A stretch of 64,000 nt of DNA from Chlorophyllum brunneum (GCA_963576785.1 OY756148.1:1984001-2048000), one strand, 5' to 3'; counted from the first letter of the stretch, positions 12,440-24,287 are shown. Numbers and translations are program-made. Notes: generated by a model from the letters alone, not told the origin.

Positions 12440-13225
12440 TCACCGTCTTCGGAGTTTGCAATATTCCTCACAGCTAATCGCGGGTGAGGCCGTTCCAATA
12501 GTATACTGTGGTGATATTGCAGTGAATCCATTGTTTATACTAGGCGAAGGAGATGAAATAGACGGCGAGTACGATGATACTTTGATTGGTCTTTCTTCCA
12601 TAGTCGACGTCGATAAAGGAGTGGAACCCGTATTACTTCCACTCGAACTATCATTGCTTGACGCCCTCGTGACACCCCTCGAGCCAAGCACGCCACCCAA
12701 CAGGGCTGCGAGGATAGCGGCGTTAGTAAACACAACGAGGAGGAGGATTCCTTTCTTCGTGCACAAAAATGCGAACATCGAGTTCTTGCGTGGATCATGG
12801 TCGTTCGCAGTTTCTCCCGGCGTGTAATGTTCGCCCAACGGTGCAGCGACCTCTAAATCTCTAACACAATCTTCAGGCGGGCCCACAGGTGTCTCTTCAT
12901 ACTCTTTGTATTGTGGTGGTGGTGTAGGTGCATGAACTGGCACTATGGCGGGCTCAGGTGTCGGATGGACTGGTGGAAAGTTTCGACCAGCGGGGATTTC
13001 TCCACGAATTGAAGCGGGAGGAGTGCTTGGAGAAGCACCCTGTGATATCTAAAAAACATGGGGAGGATGAGTAGTCAGCATATTATGACCAACGGTGGCG
13101 GAGGTAAATCATATACACACCTGGGACGAAGGCGACCCAAGTATTTCCATTGAATAACATCTCGTAGGCGTATGAATCGCTCGAGTTACCTTAGCTAATA
13201 TTACATCCCGGCTCTTGGAGGCCAT
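12440..13225 (-). CDS. P2: single-pass membrane protein of the FWRTKKG family, no DPBB domain
   Basis: Exons 13225-13121 and 13048-12440, 237 residues. Exon 1 (35 codons) ends on Gln (GSPSSQ) at a phase-0 intron. The cytosolic part is Pro-rich and contains TPPPQYKEYEE, a PPxY (PY) motif of the kind bound by WW domains. The juxtamembrane FWRTKKG of its relatives is replaced by FAFLCTKKG. The helix is ILLLVVFTNAAILAALLGGVLG. The outer part is a short Ser/Thr/Pro/Asn-rich stretch ending CEEYCKLRRR, with two cysteines. An earlier splice donor inside exon 1 (after ILAK) is possible but would not keep the family pattern. No barrel domain follows. Function unknown. Confidence 0.7.
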
Positions 13226-14220
13226 CCTGAAAGTGTCCAAGCTTCAAGCTTTAAAAGTGGACTTGGAGGAGGTCAAGGTACACAGGGAGGGTAGGCACTA
13301 GCGGTTGCAGTTAAATGGTTTTGTGGTCGGCAGGTACCTTGCTATTTCGACGCTATTGAGATGCTATTGAAACACGTCAGGGAGACCCCAACAGCCCTAC
13401 CCATAATTTGGGCGACCTGGGCGCGTTCCTTGGTGCTCAAGCCATCAGAGCGAATGCAGGGCAGAACAGAACAAAGAGTTGACTTGGAGCGAACACAAGG
13501 TTCAGTGAATGGGACATGGACCGAAATTGGTCGACGTCATCAATCTGTGGAGCTGCACAAGGGAAACTAGCGCCGTCCATAAATATTGCAGTGTTACCGT
13601 AATGGTGAGCCAGAGGAGTTGGTGGTAAGTCGTCAAGATGAGGGGTGTGGTGAAATTATCGGAGGTGCGATGATGTAAGTTGGTTTTTTAATAAATCCCG
13701 CTTCCAAGGTCCAAACATTCAAAATTAGCCTCCATCCACCATTCATTTAATTATGAAATCCATGCACACAACGAACAACTTCGATTATCCATGCATGGTT
13801 GTGCCACTGATTATTTTGCACACTTACTAACACTCAAATGTCCTAGAATTCACCTAGTGCTTCCGTATATAACATGGCCCCTCAGCACCCCCGATTGGGT
13901 TTGGCCCTCATCCAACAGTAGAGATGACTCTGCACGAGGGCTGCAAGGTTGGCTCTCGCGGTAAAAACTCAGGGGGGAGTGTTTTCGCACGCTGCAAACT
14001 TGAGCGTGTCCATAATTGCGACAGTGGCTGATCATGACACAACGCGGTCACTGAAGGGACCCGGGTGATGGTGACATCGCCCACCATACCAATCAGCTGA
14101 GCCATCCTCACCACCAACTTTTACCATTGTGTCATCCATACCGCGCGTCGCGTTCCCGTCGCACAATCCATAGTAGGACTTTCATCAATACAGGGACCAG
14201 CTCTGAGTCCCAAACCAAGC
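13226..14220. other. Divergent intergenic region
   Basis: About 1 kb between the start of P2 (minus) and the start of the disordered-rhodanese gene (plus). Only short frames occur. It is presumably promoter sequence for both genes. Confidence 0.4.
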
Positions 14221-16649
14221 ATGACAACACCAAACCAGGCTCGTCCCTCAGGACTGGTGCGATCCGACTCGAGAACAAGTCAGCTGTCACGCAGGGTCCG
14301 TCATAGATCCTTACAAGATCCCCCTTCACCACAAAGACAATATCGCGAATCGCAAGAGGAGTCTAGACCAAGTATTTCTGGATCAATGCGCTCAGTTGGT
14401 ACTCCACCAGTCTCGAGCCCTCGAACGCACCGTCGCAGAATCCTGTCAAATCCAATAGGGTCCGAATTATCTCGATCCCCGCCAGGTGCACCAGGAGCAA
14501 CTCTCGCAAACGACCCCGCACCAAATTCAGAGCCTCCATCATTGCGAACCAACTCCACCAGTGCCAGAAGACCAGGAATTCCAGATCTTGGAGAGCATGT
14601 TCCTCCTTCCCCAGGTTCAATCGCGTCTACTGCCATTACGCCCTCACTTGTGTTGAAACGGCAAGAAATGGAAGAACGGTTAAGGGAAGACATGCAGCGC
14701 AACAAAGTTCCACTGGAACCGATAATATCAGCGGATGAACTGAGGAACGGGTTGTCAAAGGGAAATAAAAGCCCTCACTCTGTCTCTGAACAGGACCGCG
14801 ACTCTAAACCATTACCTCCGGCCTTCCTCCAGAGAGAGGCATCCGGTTCATCCAACTCGATCAAGCCGCAAATACTCTCACCTTCTCATTCCCGTGCATC
14901 GCAGCGTTCCCACAAAAGTAGCGCGGGGCTTTTGCCTAGTCCTAAGCCTTCCCATCATACACCTGACGCCTCCATAGAACTTCGTGAGAATACGGCAACA
15001 CCATTATCCTACGCACCGGCCCAAGAAACCGTAAACCAACCGTCCCCACAATCCTCACTACAGCATCCCACACGACAGTACCACGAAACGCCAACCAACA
15101 CTGTGCAACCGTCAACGCCACCAAAAGCACAAAGACTCAAAGTCGACACCGATGGACTGAGGGAATCTGCTTCCTCAGTGACTGCGTCTCCACGACGGTC
15201 AGTACCAGGACATGAATCTCCTGAAGTTGCTGCTGTCGCCGCCACCACCACCAGTCGGGGTCTAGACGCATCACCGCGTGCATCACCATCTTCACCAACT
15301 CTTATGATACGACAGCAAACGCCCACTATACAACGTCGGTACCGGGGAGGTGGCTCGAACCAAGGTCCGAGTCCAGGGGGTACCAAGTCCTCCATACCGA
15401 GCTCCAAGCCTGAATCACCAGCCTTACAAGAAACGAACCTAGAGTTATATTACGATCAAACTGCCGTTGAAAACTTCTCAGGTTTGATGTCGCCAAGCTT
15501 GTCGTCAAAGAGCGGCGTATCGGAACCTGCTCAGGCTCTACTCATAGCCAACAATACACCACCAAAACGGACTTTGGACCTGGTTAGGAGTCAAGTTGCA
15601 AGAGAAATGGCATTTAGAGCTGTGTCGAAGTCTAACGTAGCCGACGGTGCGTTGACTTGAAATTTCCAAGTATTTTTCTTGAACTCAATCGTGTTTGTAG
15701 GAGTGCGGATAGGCGTAGCAGATGCGTCATCAGCATCTTCACCAGACGATATACCCTTCATCCACCTCATTGCGTCCTCTTTATCTTCCTCATTCAAACT
15801 CTCCTCTTCACCCTACCTTTTCATCATCACAACTGCTGCCTCCTTTGGAGGAACACCACCTAGCCCCATCCCCGGTATACTCTATATAACCTCTTCCTCC
15901 CGCCAAATGACAGCCCGAGCAATTCAACTCGTCTCTTCGAAGCTCGTCGGCCGGGTCGCTCTATCTTCATATACTTTCTCTTCGTCCGACAATGACAGCC
16001 CCGATGGGTTAAATCTGGGACTAGCAACGAAAGAGCAAGATTGGATGGCCAGGATCAAAGACTTACATGTGTCCTCATTTGATTCAGATATCATCCATTC
16101 TATCCTGCTTTCTGCATCTCGTGCACCTCTCGATCCCTCTCAGGCTCCGCCAAACTCGAAGTCGATTGATACCATCCTTAAAGAGGCACGAGCGCAATTG
16201 CAGAGGATTACGGCGCGACAAGCGTTCACGGAACTACGGAATAATGTGATGGATGTACCAACTGTGTTGGTTGATATCCGACCACAAGCACAGAGAGAGG
16301 AAAAGGGGACTATTGAGGGTGCATTAATCGTTGAGAGGAACGTATTGGAGTGGAGGTTTGATCCGCGGTGTGAGGCGAGGCTGGCGGTTGCAGACAGGTA
16401 TGATTTACGGGTTATTGTGTTTTGTCAGGAAGGGTACACTTCTAGGTTCGTCCCGTCTTTCTTCAAAGACCCTGAAAAAAGGTTGACAAGGATTGCAGTC
16501 TTGCTGCGCTCTCTCTACAGCAGCTTGGATTGCTCAATGCAACGGATATGATCGGTGGTTACAAGGCATGGAAAGATGCCAAGTTACCTGTTCTGGTCAA
16601 GCCGCCTCGCGAACGATCTATCGCATCCGCTGCTGGATCTATTGTTTAA
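14221..16649 (+). CDS. Disordered protein with C-terminal rhodanese domain (may be two genes)
   Basis: My model has exons 14221-15646, 15701-16445 and 16499-16649, 773 residues. The first 475 residues are disordered, rich in Ser/Pro/Thr/Arg, with one charged helix (LKRQEMEERLREDMQRNKV). The intron 15647-15700 (GTGCGT..TTGTAG) joins this in frame to a second part ending in a rhodanese-like domain. That domain shows VPTVLVDIRPQAQ, then VIVFCQEGYTS with the candidate catalytic Cys at 16423-16425, then SLAALSLQQLGL and IGGYKAWKDAKLPV. Rhodaneses transfer sulfane sulfur or act as phosphatase-like scaffolds. If the intron is not used, a disordered protein stops at 15660 and the rhodanese protein starts at ATG 15907. 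The gene converges on P3 with a 23-bp gap. The rhodanese call is firm; the fusion is less so. Confidence 0.65.
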
Positions 16650-16672
16650 TAATTATACTAATACCCGAATCG

Positions 16673-17289
16673 TTATACCCTGACTCTATCACTAGTATTC
16701 ACCACCAAGTACGTCGCAAAATCTTTAACACGGCAACTATGATTAGCCGCTTTATGTTGACGAATCCCCAGTACAGGCCCTAGGACTGCCGCGATTATAA
16801 CTGCCGCTACCAAAATTGAGATTAAAATCATCTTTTTTGTGCGCCAGAACGGCTCCACATTCCTCAACCTGGAACCACCAGCGCCTGATTTCCCCATGCC
16901 GAAGCACTCATCTGGGCCTTCAAGTGGTTGCGGTACCCCTGCCGTGCGCTCGACATCGGCCGTGGCACCGGCTGAAGGTGTCGCAGTAACCAGGCCAGGG
17001 ATGGTTTCCTCATATTCTGGTGGTGGTGTCGACGGCCTGGGTGTGGTGGCTTCTGCTTCTGGTACCGGAGCTGAGTGAGGAGTCTGCTGATGTGCGGAGG
17101 ATGCTTGGGCCTCAGACGTGCCCTAGAGAATCGATAAGCCACGGGACGGGCCAGAGGGAAGAGGTAATGAAATGTTGTTAGGGGACATAACAATTCCTCG
17201 TTGGAGTAATGATTCACCTGAGTAGACTTCGCGCTAGCCACAGCAGTGTTTCGTTCCCGTTTCCTATCCCACTCGCTTTTTGGAGGCAT
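16673..17289 (-). CDS. P3: FWRTKKM-family membrane protein truncated after the membrane helix
   Basis: Exons 17289-17218 and 17122-16673, 173 residues. Exon 1 (24 codons, MPPKSEWDRKRER...) ends on Gln (KSTQ) at a phase-0 intron. The cytosolic part holds STPPPEYEET, a PY motif, and VEPFWRTKKM before the helix (ILISILVAAVIIAAVLGPVLG). Only about 26 residues follow the helix before the stop, so there is no Ser/Thr linker and no barrel domain. This is the shortest of the five relatives. Its 3' end faces the rhodanese gene at very short distance, so a rearrangement may have removed the rest. That is inference. It could work as an anchor-only partner of the longer proteins, or be decaying. Confidence 0.7.
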
Positions 17290-19068
17290 TAGAGGTTGGG
17301 TGAAAGAGTGTAAACTTGCGAGCGTGGGGAGTCAATGTTGGAGGGAGGTATCAACGAGGTCGGAGATATATGTCTAGCGTCTGTCGTTAGGTGGATTATA
17401 TGTCCTTACTGGGCGCCCATCGCCTCGTCGAGCCGGTCACACTAGCCGTCCGATACAGAAATTTTGACCCTACTCCATTTCTGCAGGGCCAGCTGATAAG
17501 ACATGAAGCGGCCCCAGCTCAGAATATCGCGAGCTATAAATAGTGCACATTTTATTTTGGAGAAATATTCATTAGATTGACCAACGGTACCGTCCATCCA
17601 ACCATATGCGTTGGGCATATGTAAATGCTGGATAAAGGGTGTACTTCCATCAGCTACACTGGATCGTAGACCCTTCGACCTTTCGTAAAACGTGTATTGC
17701 ACCGCACCCACCTGTGACTCTCCACAAGTGGAAACAACTCCACGGCGGTTGCAGTTTTACGTACATGCGAGGCTATACTTACTTCGCAAATAAAACGGCA
17801 TGTCTTGGTGAAGGCGCGCGAAGTTCAGAATCGGCATGACTGCACCACAGGATGGGGAACGTTTACTTCTAGAGAATTTGCTATATTAAATTGAAGCTGT
17901 GATTAGCCTAGTTCCGATGTCCGTACCTGACCAAAATCATTGAACGTGCAAGTTTTTTCGAAATGAATCGTGGGGGAAGATGGAGGTTTCAGCATGGCGC
18001 ACTGGGGATTCTCACACAATAATGAAGCTATGCACTTCACACGGTTTCTGAGCGACTTCATTCGCCTCCTCCATCAAAATCGTCGTTATTGGTGCACGAA
18101 TTCCATATGACGTAGTACTTGCTTGGTATGTATTAGTTGCTGGACAAAGAGCTATCATGTGTGATTCTACACTGTCCAGCGTGCTCCCTATTATACAACC
18201 AGGCGAGTTGATCGTAGGAAAGCGCCGAGATCTCCACCTACGCTATCGTTTCCGGTAATCGTTTCAGTCAACCTTACACCGCTGAAAATGCCCCATAGAG
18301 GATATGTCTCTAATTTTTTTTGGCCCTGTAGGGAACTCCGACATTCACAAGTTGCAAAAAAGTAGTGGTCATACAGTGTATACTCGGACTACAGCGGGAC
18401 AGGGATCTTCTGAGTAATTAACGGGCATGTATCTCCGGTGTCATCTGGGTATAGCTAGCAGGTACGGATAGCTGCCTTTCACTTTCGGGTGATCTACTCC
18501 CGCTTATCGGTGGACCTGAGGCCCGAATTTTAGATATTAATATCCCTGCGCCATCTGCTATCCGCGGTCACCATATCCCACGCGCAGTTCGCGCCCATCC
18601 AAACATATTACCAACAACACGACAACGACATCTGTGCGTCAACAAAGATATTGAGGCCCAAACTCACCACCATCTTCTTCCACAATGCCTACACAAATCT
18701 ATCAAGCAATTTCCCCAGGCACAACCACTCTTACCTGTAAAACTCCAAAGCAAAGCGCAGCACAACCCACCCCCCTCACGCCAAAGCAAAAACATGATCG
18801 CAACCAAAAAGTCAATGATTGACACATTTTCTACATTAAGAACCTGATATATGAACTATAAACCTTCCAACCACCAAAAACCATTGGTTCATCAACCCAC
18901 GAAGATCATCCATCACCACCCCCGTCCAAACCGACACTTTGTTCGAAACAACCCACCATGAGAGAAAACCCTTCACATTTGTGGATTTCTCACATCTCTT
19001 AGGATAAATTGTATTGAAGAGAATAATACCCATGGTTGATTCCTCTCTTGCAGTTCCCATTGACTACC
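17290..19068. other. Divergent intergenic region between P3 and P4
   Basis: 1.8 kb separates two divergent relatives. Only frames below ~90 codons occur and none resembles a known domain. It should contain both promoters; no specific site is claimed. Confidence 0.4.
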
Positions 19069-20390
19069 ATGCCCTCCCCGTCACCTCTTTGGCAAAATCG
19101 TAAACGAAGGATAAATCCTAACCCAGTTATCACTCAACCAACCCAAGTAAGTAATCCCAAAATCCAAAGCATCTTCCATGATTCATTTTAACTTCCTTTT
19201 TATTTTATTTTATTTTATGTTTTGGGGGGATAGAATCCACAAAGTCCATCAACAAACCATCTCAGTCCTTCTGAAAAACGAGCACTTCTCCATGCTTCGT
19301 CTATAGATCCACGACCACCAACACCACCACCTCAATACGAAGAAATCCTAAGCAGTATTCCAAATTCCGAACCTTCTGTTGTTGATGACGATAACACCCA
19401 TGATGATACTCACGATGATGAACATCAAGTACCAAAGTCATCTCGAAGAAAAAAACGGGTTTTAGCCTTTTTGGTGGGTTTAGTTATACTCGTGGTGGTT
19501 ATCGTGTTAGGCGTTGTATTGGGATTGAAATCATCCAACGATGATACACACGGGTCTGGCGATACACCAACATCATCCTCCCAACCTCAAAATCCCACTT
19601 CCAACACCATTCCAGGTGATACATCAGGCGGAACAGGTCCAATAATCATAAATCCAAGCACACCCCCTTCCACCTCCTCCTCACCTTCTTCACTCCAAAA
19701 CCCCCAAACCTTAACCCAATCTTCATCCGGATTCATCAACAACGGCACCGGAAACGAAACAAACACATCAGTGGGAAATTCAGGTTCTATTCCGGTTCAA
19801 ACTACACCTACTACACCTCAAGGTCCTACTTCTGGTAACACCACTCCGGATGATAATACCAATGGTGGCGATAATAATAACCCACCAGTTCCAACGCCAA
19901 CTACCAAGTCACCAAGTATCACTACAACTACCACCAACGGCCAAGGCAAGTCTTGACCACTCCATCATATACACCACACTAAATACACACTCTATAATAG
20001 CTGTTATATTCATTCCTAAACCCGTACGTTTCCCACCTCAATATATTCACACCCACACTCAAATGTGCATATAGGGCCAAACAGGAGCATGCGGTAGTCA
20101 AAATAACGAAACCGAAAACATCGCAGCCCTCCCTTTCGCTTCATATCCAAACACCAACACCTGTTCCAAAAACATCGGTGTTCATTTCAAGTAAATCATT
20201 TACGTATTCAAACCTAGAATAATCATAATTGTTTACTAGAACGTCAAGTCAAGATAATTTCATTCAACTTCGTGTGGTTGAAAATTGTCCGGGATGCGGT
20301 GATGGTGATATGGCCATTGCTAGAGGTGCTTATAGGCGTTTGACTGGTGGAGATACTAGTCCTGCACAAATTTCTTGGTCGTTTATTTAG
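19069..20390 (+). CDS. P4: type II membrane protein with PY motif and extracellular DPBB domain
   Basis: Exons 19069-19146, 19234-19945, 20001-20023, 20075-20190 and 20240-20390, 359 residues. Exon 1 ends on Gln (TQPTQ), phase 0. SEKRAL (39-44), also in P5 as SQKRAL, precedes TPPPQYEE (56-63), then an acidic Asp/His stretch and SSRRKKR before the helix (102-123). A ~140-residue Ser/Thr/Asn/Pro linker follows. The 23-nt microexon (AVIFIPKP) leads into GACGSQNNETENIAAL, CSKNIGVHF, FIQLRVVENCPGCG and ISWSFI, the pattern of a double-psi beta-barrel (expansin/RlpA-like) domain. The intron after exon 2 uses a GCAAGT donor; the GT two bases further breaks the barrel frame. The Asp of the usual IDLS motif is absent (GDMAIARGAY). 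Catalysis is therefore doubtful and wall binding more likely. Confidence 0.8.
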
Positions 20391-20524
20391 TCACTTGGGT
20401 AAAGGGGCGCTTTTTTCAGAGCGGTTGTGTTTAGTGGTGTATTTGTATGCATTTCAGTGTCATCTCTTAATCGGACCAATCTCTCTCACTAAGATTCGAT
20501 GATGTGCGACTTGTTTTAAACCCT

Positions 20525-22509
20525 TCAATCACCGTCAAAAACCTGTCCATCCCACACATAGCCAACAAACACATTCGGCCACCACCTCACACCCGCTTCA
20601 CCAACACCAACACCGAGTCCATTACCACCCTCACCCTCACCAACAAAACACTCTACATCATCTCTAACAACATCCCCTCTCATCTCTGCATCATCAATCA
20701 TCTCTTTCGCCAACGCCACAGTAACACCTTCCATCATCGCCACTTCCATCGTCGTCTTTGGTCCCTGACTAATTAAATCCGTTGTTAATCTATCAGAAAA
20801 AGCTTGTGGTGTATATGGTGGTGTGTGCAAGACCGTTAGACCGGATTTCTGGAATGTACGTTTGTGAATTTGAGGAAAAGTGTAGTTGGGTAAGTGGGGT
20901 ATGACGAGGAGTAGAGTTGTTGGTGGGAGAAGTGCTAAAAGCGAGATTGGTTCATTGGTTCATGTGTTATTGACTGGGACGTACCGACGCCTCTCGCACG
21001 ATTCCATCCGCCCCATACTTCATCCAAAGCAATAATACCACGATCTTTCATCATACCTTTCAGCACACTGGCCAACTCTTTCGCCAACTCACTTATCCAT
21101 TTATCTTCATCCTTGATCATATCATTCGTCACAGGTACATTCGTCATCTGTAACCCTAATTGTGAAAGTGATGATCGGATAAATGTTGCTTCTTCTGGGA
21201 GTTCATGCGAGGGCGATGTAGAAGTTAGAGTGAGTGAGGATGTAGTGTTTAGAGTGAGTGAGGAAGAGGTAGGAGTTGTGCCAGTGCTGGAGTTTGAGTC
21301 GGATGAAGTGGTGGCAGAGGTGAGTTTTTCGTTGAGTTCTGCTGCGAGTCGGACCATGTCTCGTGCTTTGATCATCAATGCTTCGAGATCTTGAAGGGCA
21401 TCCTTGAGGTCTGTGTCGCGCCCTTGGGCAGAGTTTTCGACGTTTCTTAGGATACCGGCTGCGATGCGTGAATATATGCGCGTTTAGGATATTAAATAGA
21501 CGTACTGATGCCACTTCGAGTGATCGCATTGCTCTCCGTGTTTAGGAAAGTACTGGATTTGTACAACTGGGTGGCTCGACTCTACATTCACAAATCAGTT
21601 GACATGTGGAGTGTGATGAGACGAGTACGCACCTCCCAAGCTCTACTCTTCAGACTCCTCTTCAACAGTGTATAAAAGGCCTTGTCACCACCTTTCCTAA
21701 AGCTGACTTTCATCATCTTTCTACCATCTCCACTATCGTTATCATCAAGGTCTGGTGAAACGGGTCGGGTAGCCGGGGCGGACTTTACCGCAGACTTGAT
21801 TGACGGCGGTGGGGGAAGTTGTGAACCACAGATTTCGCATTCTCGGAGGGATGGATGGTTGAGGAATGTACAAGCTGGACAAGGTGTTGAGCCTGGTCTG
21901 GAGGGTGGAGTCGCGGGTGAGGGGGAGTGGATGGAACTTGATGGGAGGGATGTGGACAGGGGCTGAGACGATGGCGCGTATGTGGATGGGGAAGAGCGAG
22001 GGACGCCGCAGAGTTCGCAGAGTTGTGGCGAGGACGAGCTGTGTCCCGGAGGAATACTGTTCTTGTATGCGCATACTTCGCATTCCCATGCTTCCCCATC
22101 GCCGTTTACAGAAGAGCCGAGGATAGCGAGAGCACTGGCGGATGACGCAGCATTTGCACCTTTGCCCACAAGGTACAACGTGACTTTGGGGGACGAAGTA
22201 AAAAGGCCGGTGTAGTGGTCTGTCTGGGTGACATAGGCGAGGTCAAGTGAGAATGACGCATGTTCTGGTACCTTTGTGTCTATGTAGAAGAGCCGATGGG
22301 AGGTGGCGTGGATGGTGCCAGATTGGTGGGGTGGCGATTTCTGGAGGCTGGGTGTGTTGTTATCTCGGAAGAGAGCGGGGGTGGGGGATGACGTACGCGT
22401 TGTAGATGCCCACGGCGTCCTGTGATGCGAGGAGGTGCTCGTCTGGGTAGAGGAGGGCGTGGATGGGGATGGTGCCGTCGACGGCGGACGAGTAGCGCTG
22501 CAGAGCCAT
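20525..22509 (-). CDS. VPS36: VPS36, ESCRT-II subunit with GLUE domain and two NZF fingers
   Basis: Exons 22509-22397, 22347-21633, 21581-21506, 21458-20985 and 20934-20525, 595 residues. ESCRT-II sorts ubiquitinated membrane proteins at endosomes; Vps36 binds phosphoinositide and ubiquitin. Residues 1-100 begin the split GLUE domain (LLYPDEHLLASQDAVGIYN, TSHRLFYID). Two inserted NZF fingers follow, with zinc ligands C127/C130/C148/C151 and C194/C197/C208/C211. GLUE then ends (VSFRKGGDKAFYTLLKRSL). The EAP30 part reads SGITGILRNVE, DLEALMIKARDMVRLA, EVWGGWNRARGV, GLTVLHTPPYTP and WWPNVFVGYVWDGQ, typical for the family. All introns keep frame. It is divergent from the receptor-like gene at 22662 with a 152-bp gap. 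It is a conserved housekeeping gene inside the accessory P-family block. Confidence 0.95.
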
Positions 22510-22661
22510 GCTGAGATGTGCCCTTCACTCCCCGATCATCGCTCTTCTCTGTTTGCCACCCTTTGGCCACCCTTGCTTATGACCGAGACTTTAGCGAAGT
22601 GCCATTTATCCTCAATGGCCCTGGCCATTTCTCTCCACATTCCCCCTCTCCTTCTCCCACT
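22510..22661. promoter_or_regulatory. Short bidirectional promoter region (VPS36 / receptor-like gene)
   Basis: Only 152 bp separate the two divergent ATGs, so both promoters must lie here or overlap the neighbouring 5' exons. It is pyrimidine-rich close to 22662. No named element is claimed. Confidence 0.5.
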
Positions 22662-24285
22662 ATGGGGTCAGTCTGCTTCCACTCTACACCCTTAGACTCA
22701 CTAATAACACACGCAGCTCAATATTCCTCCTTCTCTCCTTCTCTTCCATCATCTCTGCAACAACAATTCAGCACAACGTAACCATCCACAACACCGACTC
22801 GTCAATAATCTACCGGCCTCCATCGTCCTGGACTTCCAGTGCTAACGGCAACATCCAGCTCCTTCCCATAGACTGTACCCTCACAACCTACCGTATTGCA
22901 TACCTAGACCCGTCGGACGAAGGTCCCAGCGCGGAGATCCCTGCTATTCATCCTCAAATCCGCCAAACGGACCAACAAGAAAATGATAGGCGGACACAAG
23001 CTCGGTCCCGAAGAGATTGTAACAATTCTGGAATTATTCCAACACGAGATTCCTCTCAACTTGAACCATCAATCAATCTCCAATTCAAATTCACTGGTAT
23101 GTCTTCCAACCGACGTATTACCACTTTACTCACCCCCCCTAACTTTCAAGGCACCGCTGTATATCTTTTTGGTATCGCTTCGCCACCACTTCCTCCTGCG
23201 CCAAGTATCATATTCACTATCGACGGAGAACAACTTCGAACCGTTCTCAGTGATACAGGAATGTCAGAAGACTCTCGCTTCTGTTCCATGAAAGAACCGA
23301 TATTCTCGCATACTGGCCTCTCCGGTGATCTCGAACACGAACTATCAGTTTCTATTTATCCAAACGCCTTATTCCTTCTGGACCATATAATCTATACAAG
23401 CCCAACACAGCATCACATCAAGCCAAGAGCAGAAGCACCACCGTGAGTCCTTCGATATTCATCATCTTCGGACAAACCGTCTTCTGATTGACTTTCGAAA
23501 ATCTTTATTCAATCAAACTCATTTCTTCCTACAGATCAGCAGAATCACAGAAGCAACACAAGATCGCAACATTCGCAGCAACAATCGTAACCGTAGTCGG
23601 TGTGCTCTCCATTGTCTCTCTCATCATCATCTTCAGCATCATCCGTCGACGTCGCCGCGCCCGTTTACGCGATCTTCAAGAATCATCCGACACCAACAAC
23701 ACTTCTAACCCACCACGAATTCGCGCTCAACGGTTATCATCTTCCACAACCTACTCTTTATCGTCTTCAAGATTTCATACGGACGCTTCCGAAGATTCGC
23801 CTAATCCGAATTTGGGGAGTACCATGATGATGGAAGGTCCAGTACCTTTTGTCCCGAGGTTTTACCCTATATCCGTAATGCCACATCAAAATGCGACTTC
23901 TCATCCTACGCGAGTTGGTGGTGGTGGCGATGAGGTGGAAGAACAAGATCCACCACCTTATGATACTTCGATTGGTGGTGATGGATTAACTTCTGGTCAA
24001 GATACATCCTATGCCGATGTTCCACCGCCTTCACCTCCTCCACTTTCACCTTCACATCTTACCACACCACATTCGTTGAATAATCCATCACCAAACAATG
24101 CATTGTTACATCCAAGAACACCATCTCCACCTCCACCTTCACCTCCTACACCTCCACCACTACGTTCATTATCACCACCACCTACAAGAAGAATAACACC
24201 TTCACCTACGTCGTCGATGTCATCGTCGGAAGGATTTCGTAATAGGGGAACTGGCGATGATTGTGTACCGCCTGGATTAGTGTGA
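22662..24285 (+). CDS. Receptor-like single-pass membrane protein with Pro-rich PPPY tail
   Basis: Exons 22662-22666, 22717-23096, 23151-23442 and 23535-24285, 475 residues. The first exon holds only ATG GG. With it the protein starts as a good signal peptide (MGSIFLLLSFSSIISATT); without it no start fits. The extracellular part (~230 residues) has VTIHNTDSSIIYRPPSSW and FKFTGTAVYLFGIASPP, seen in a common class of agaricomycete surface proteins with a beta-rich ectodomain. One helix (IATFAATIVTVVGVLSIVS...) is followed by RRRRRARLRD, predicting N-out, C-in. The ~190-residue tail has EEQDPPPYDTS, a PY motif, and long Pro/Ser runs. Unlike P1-P5 it is type I and has a different exon layout, so it is not a relative although it shares a PY motif. 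Ligand and function unknown. Confidence 0.75.
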
Positions 24286-24287
24286 TT

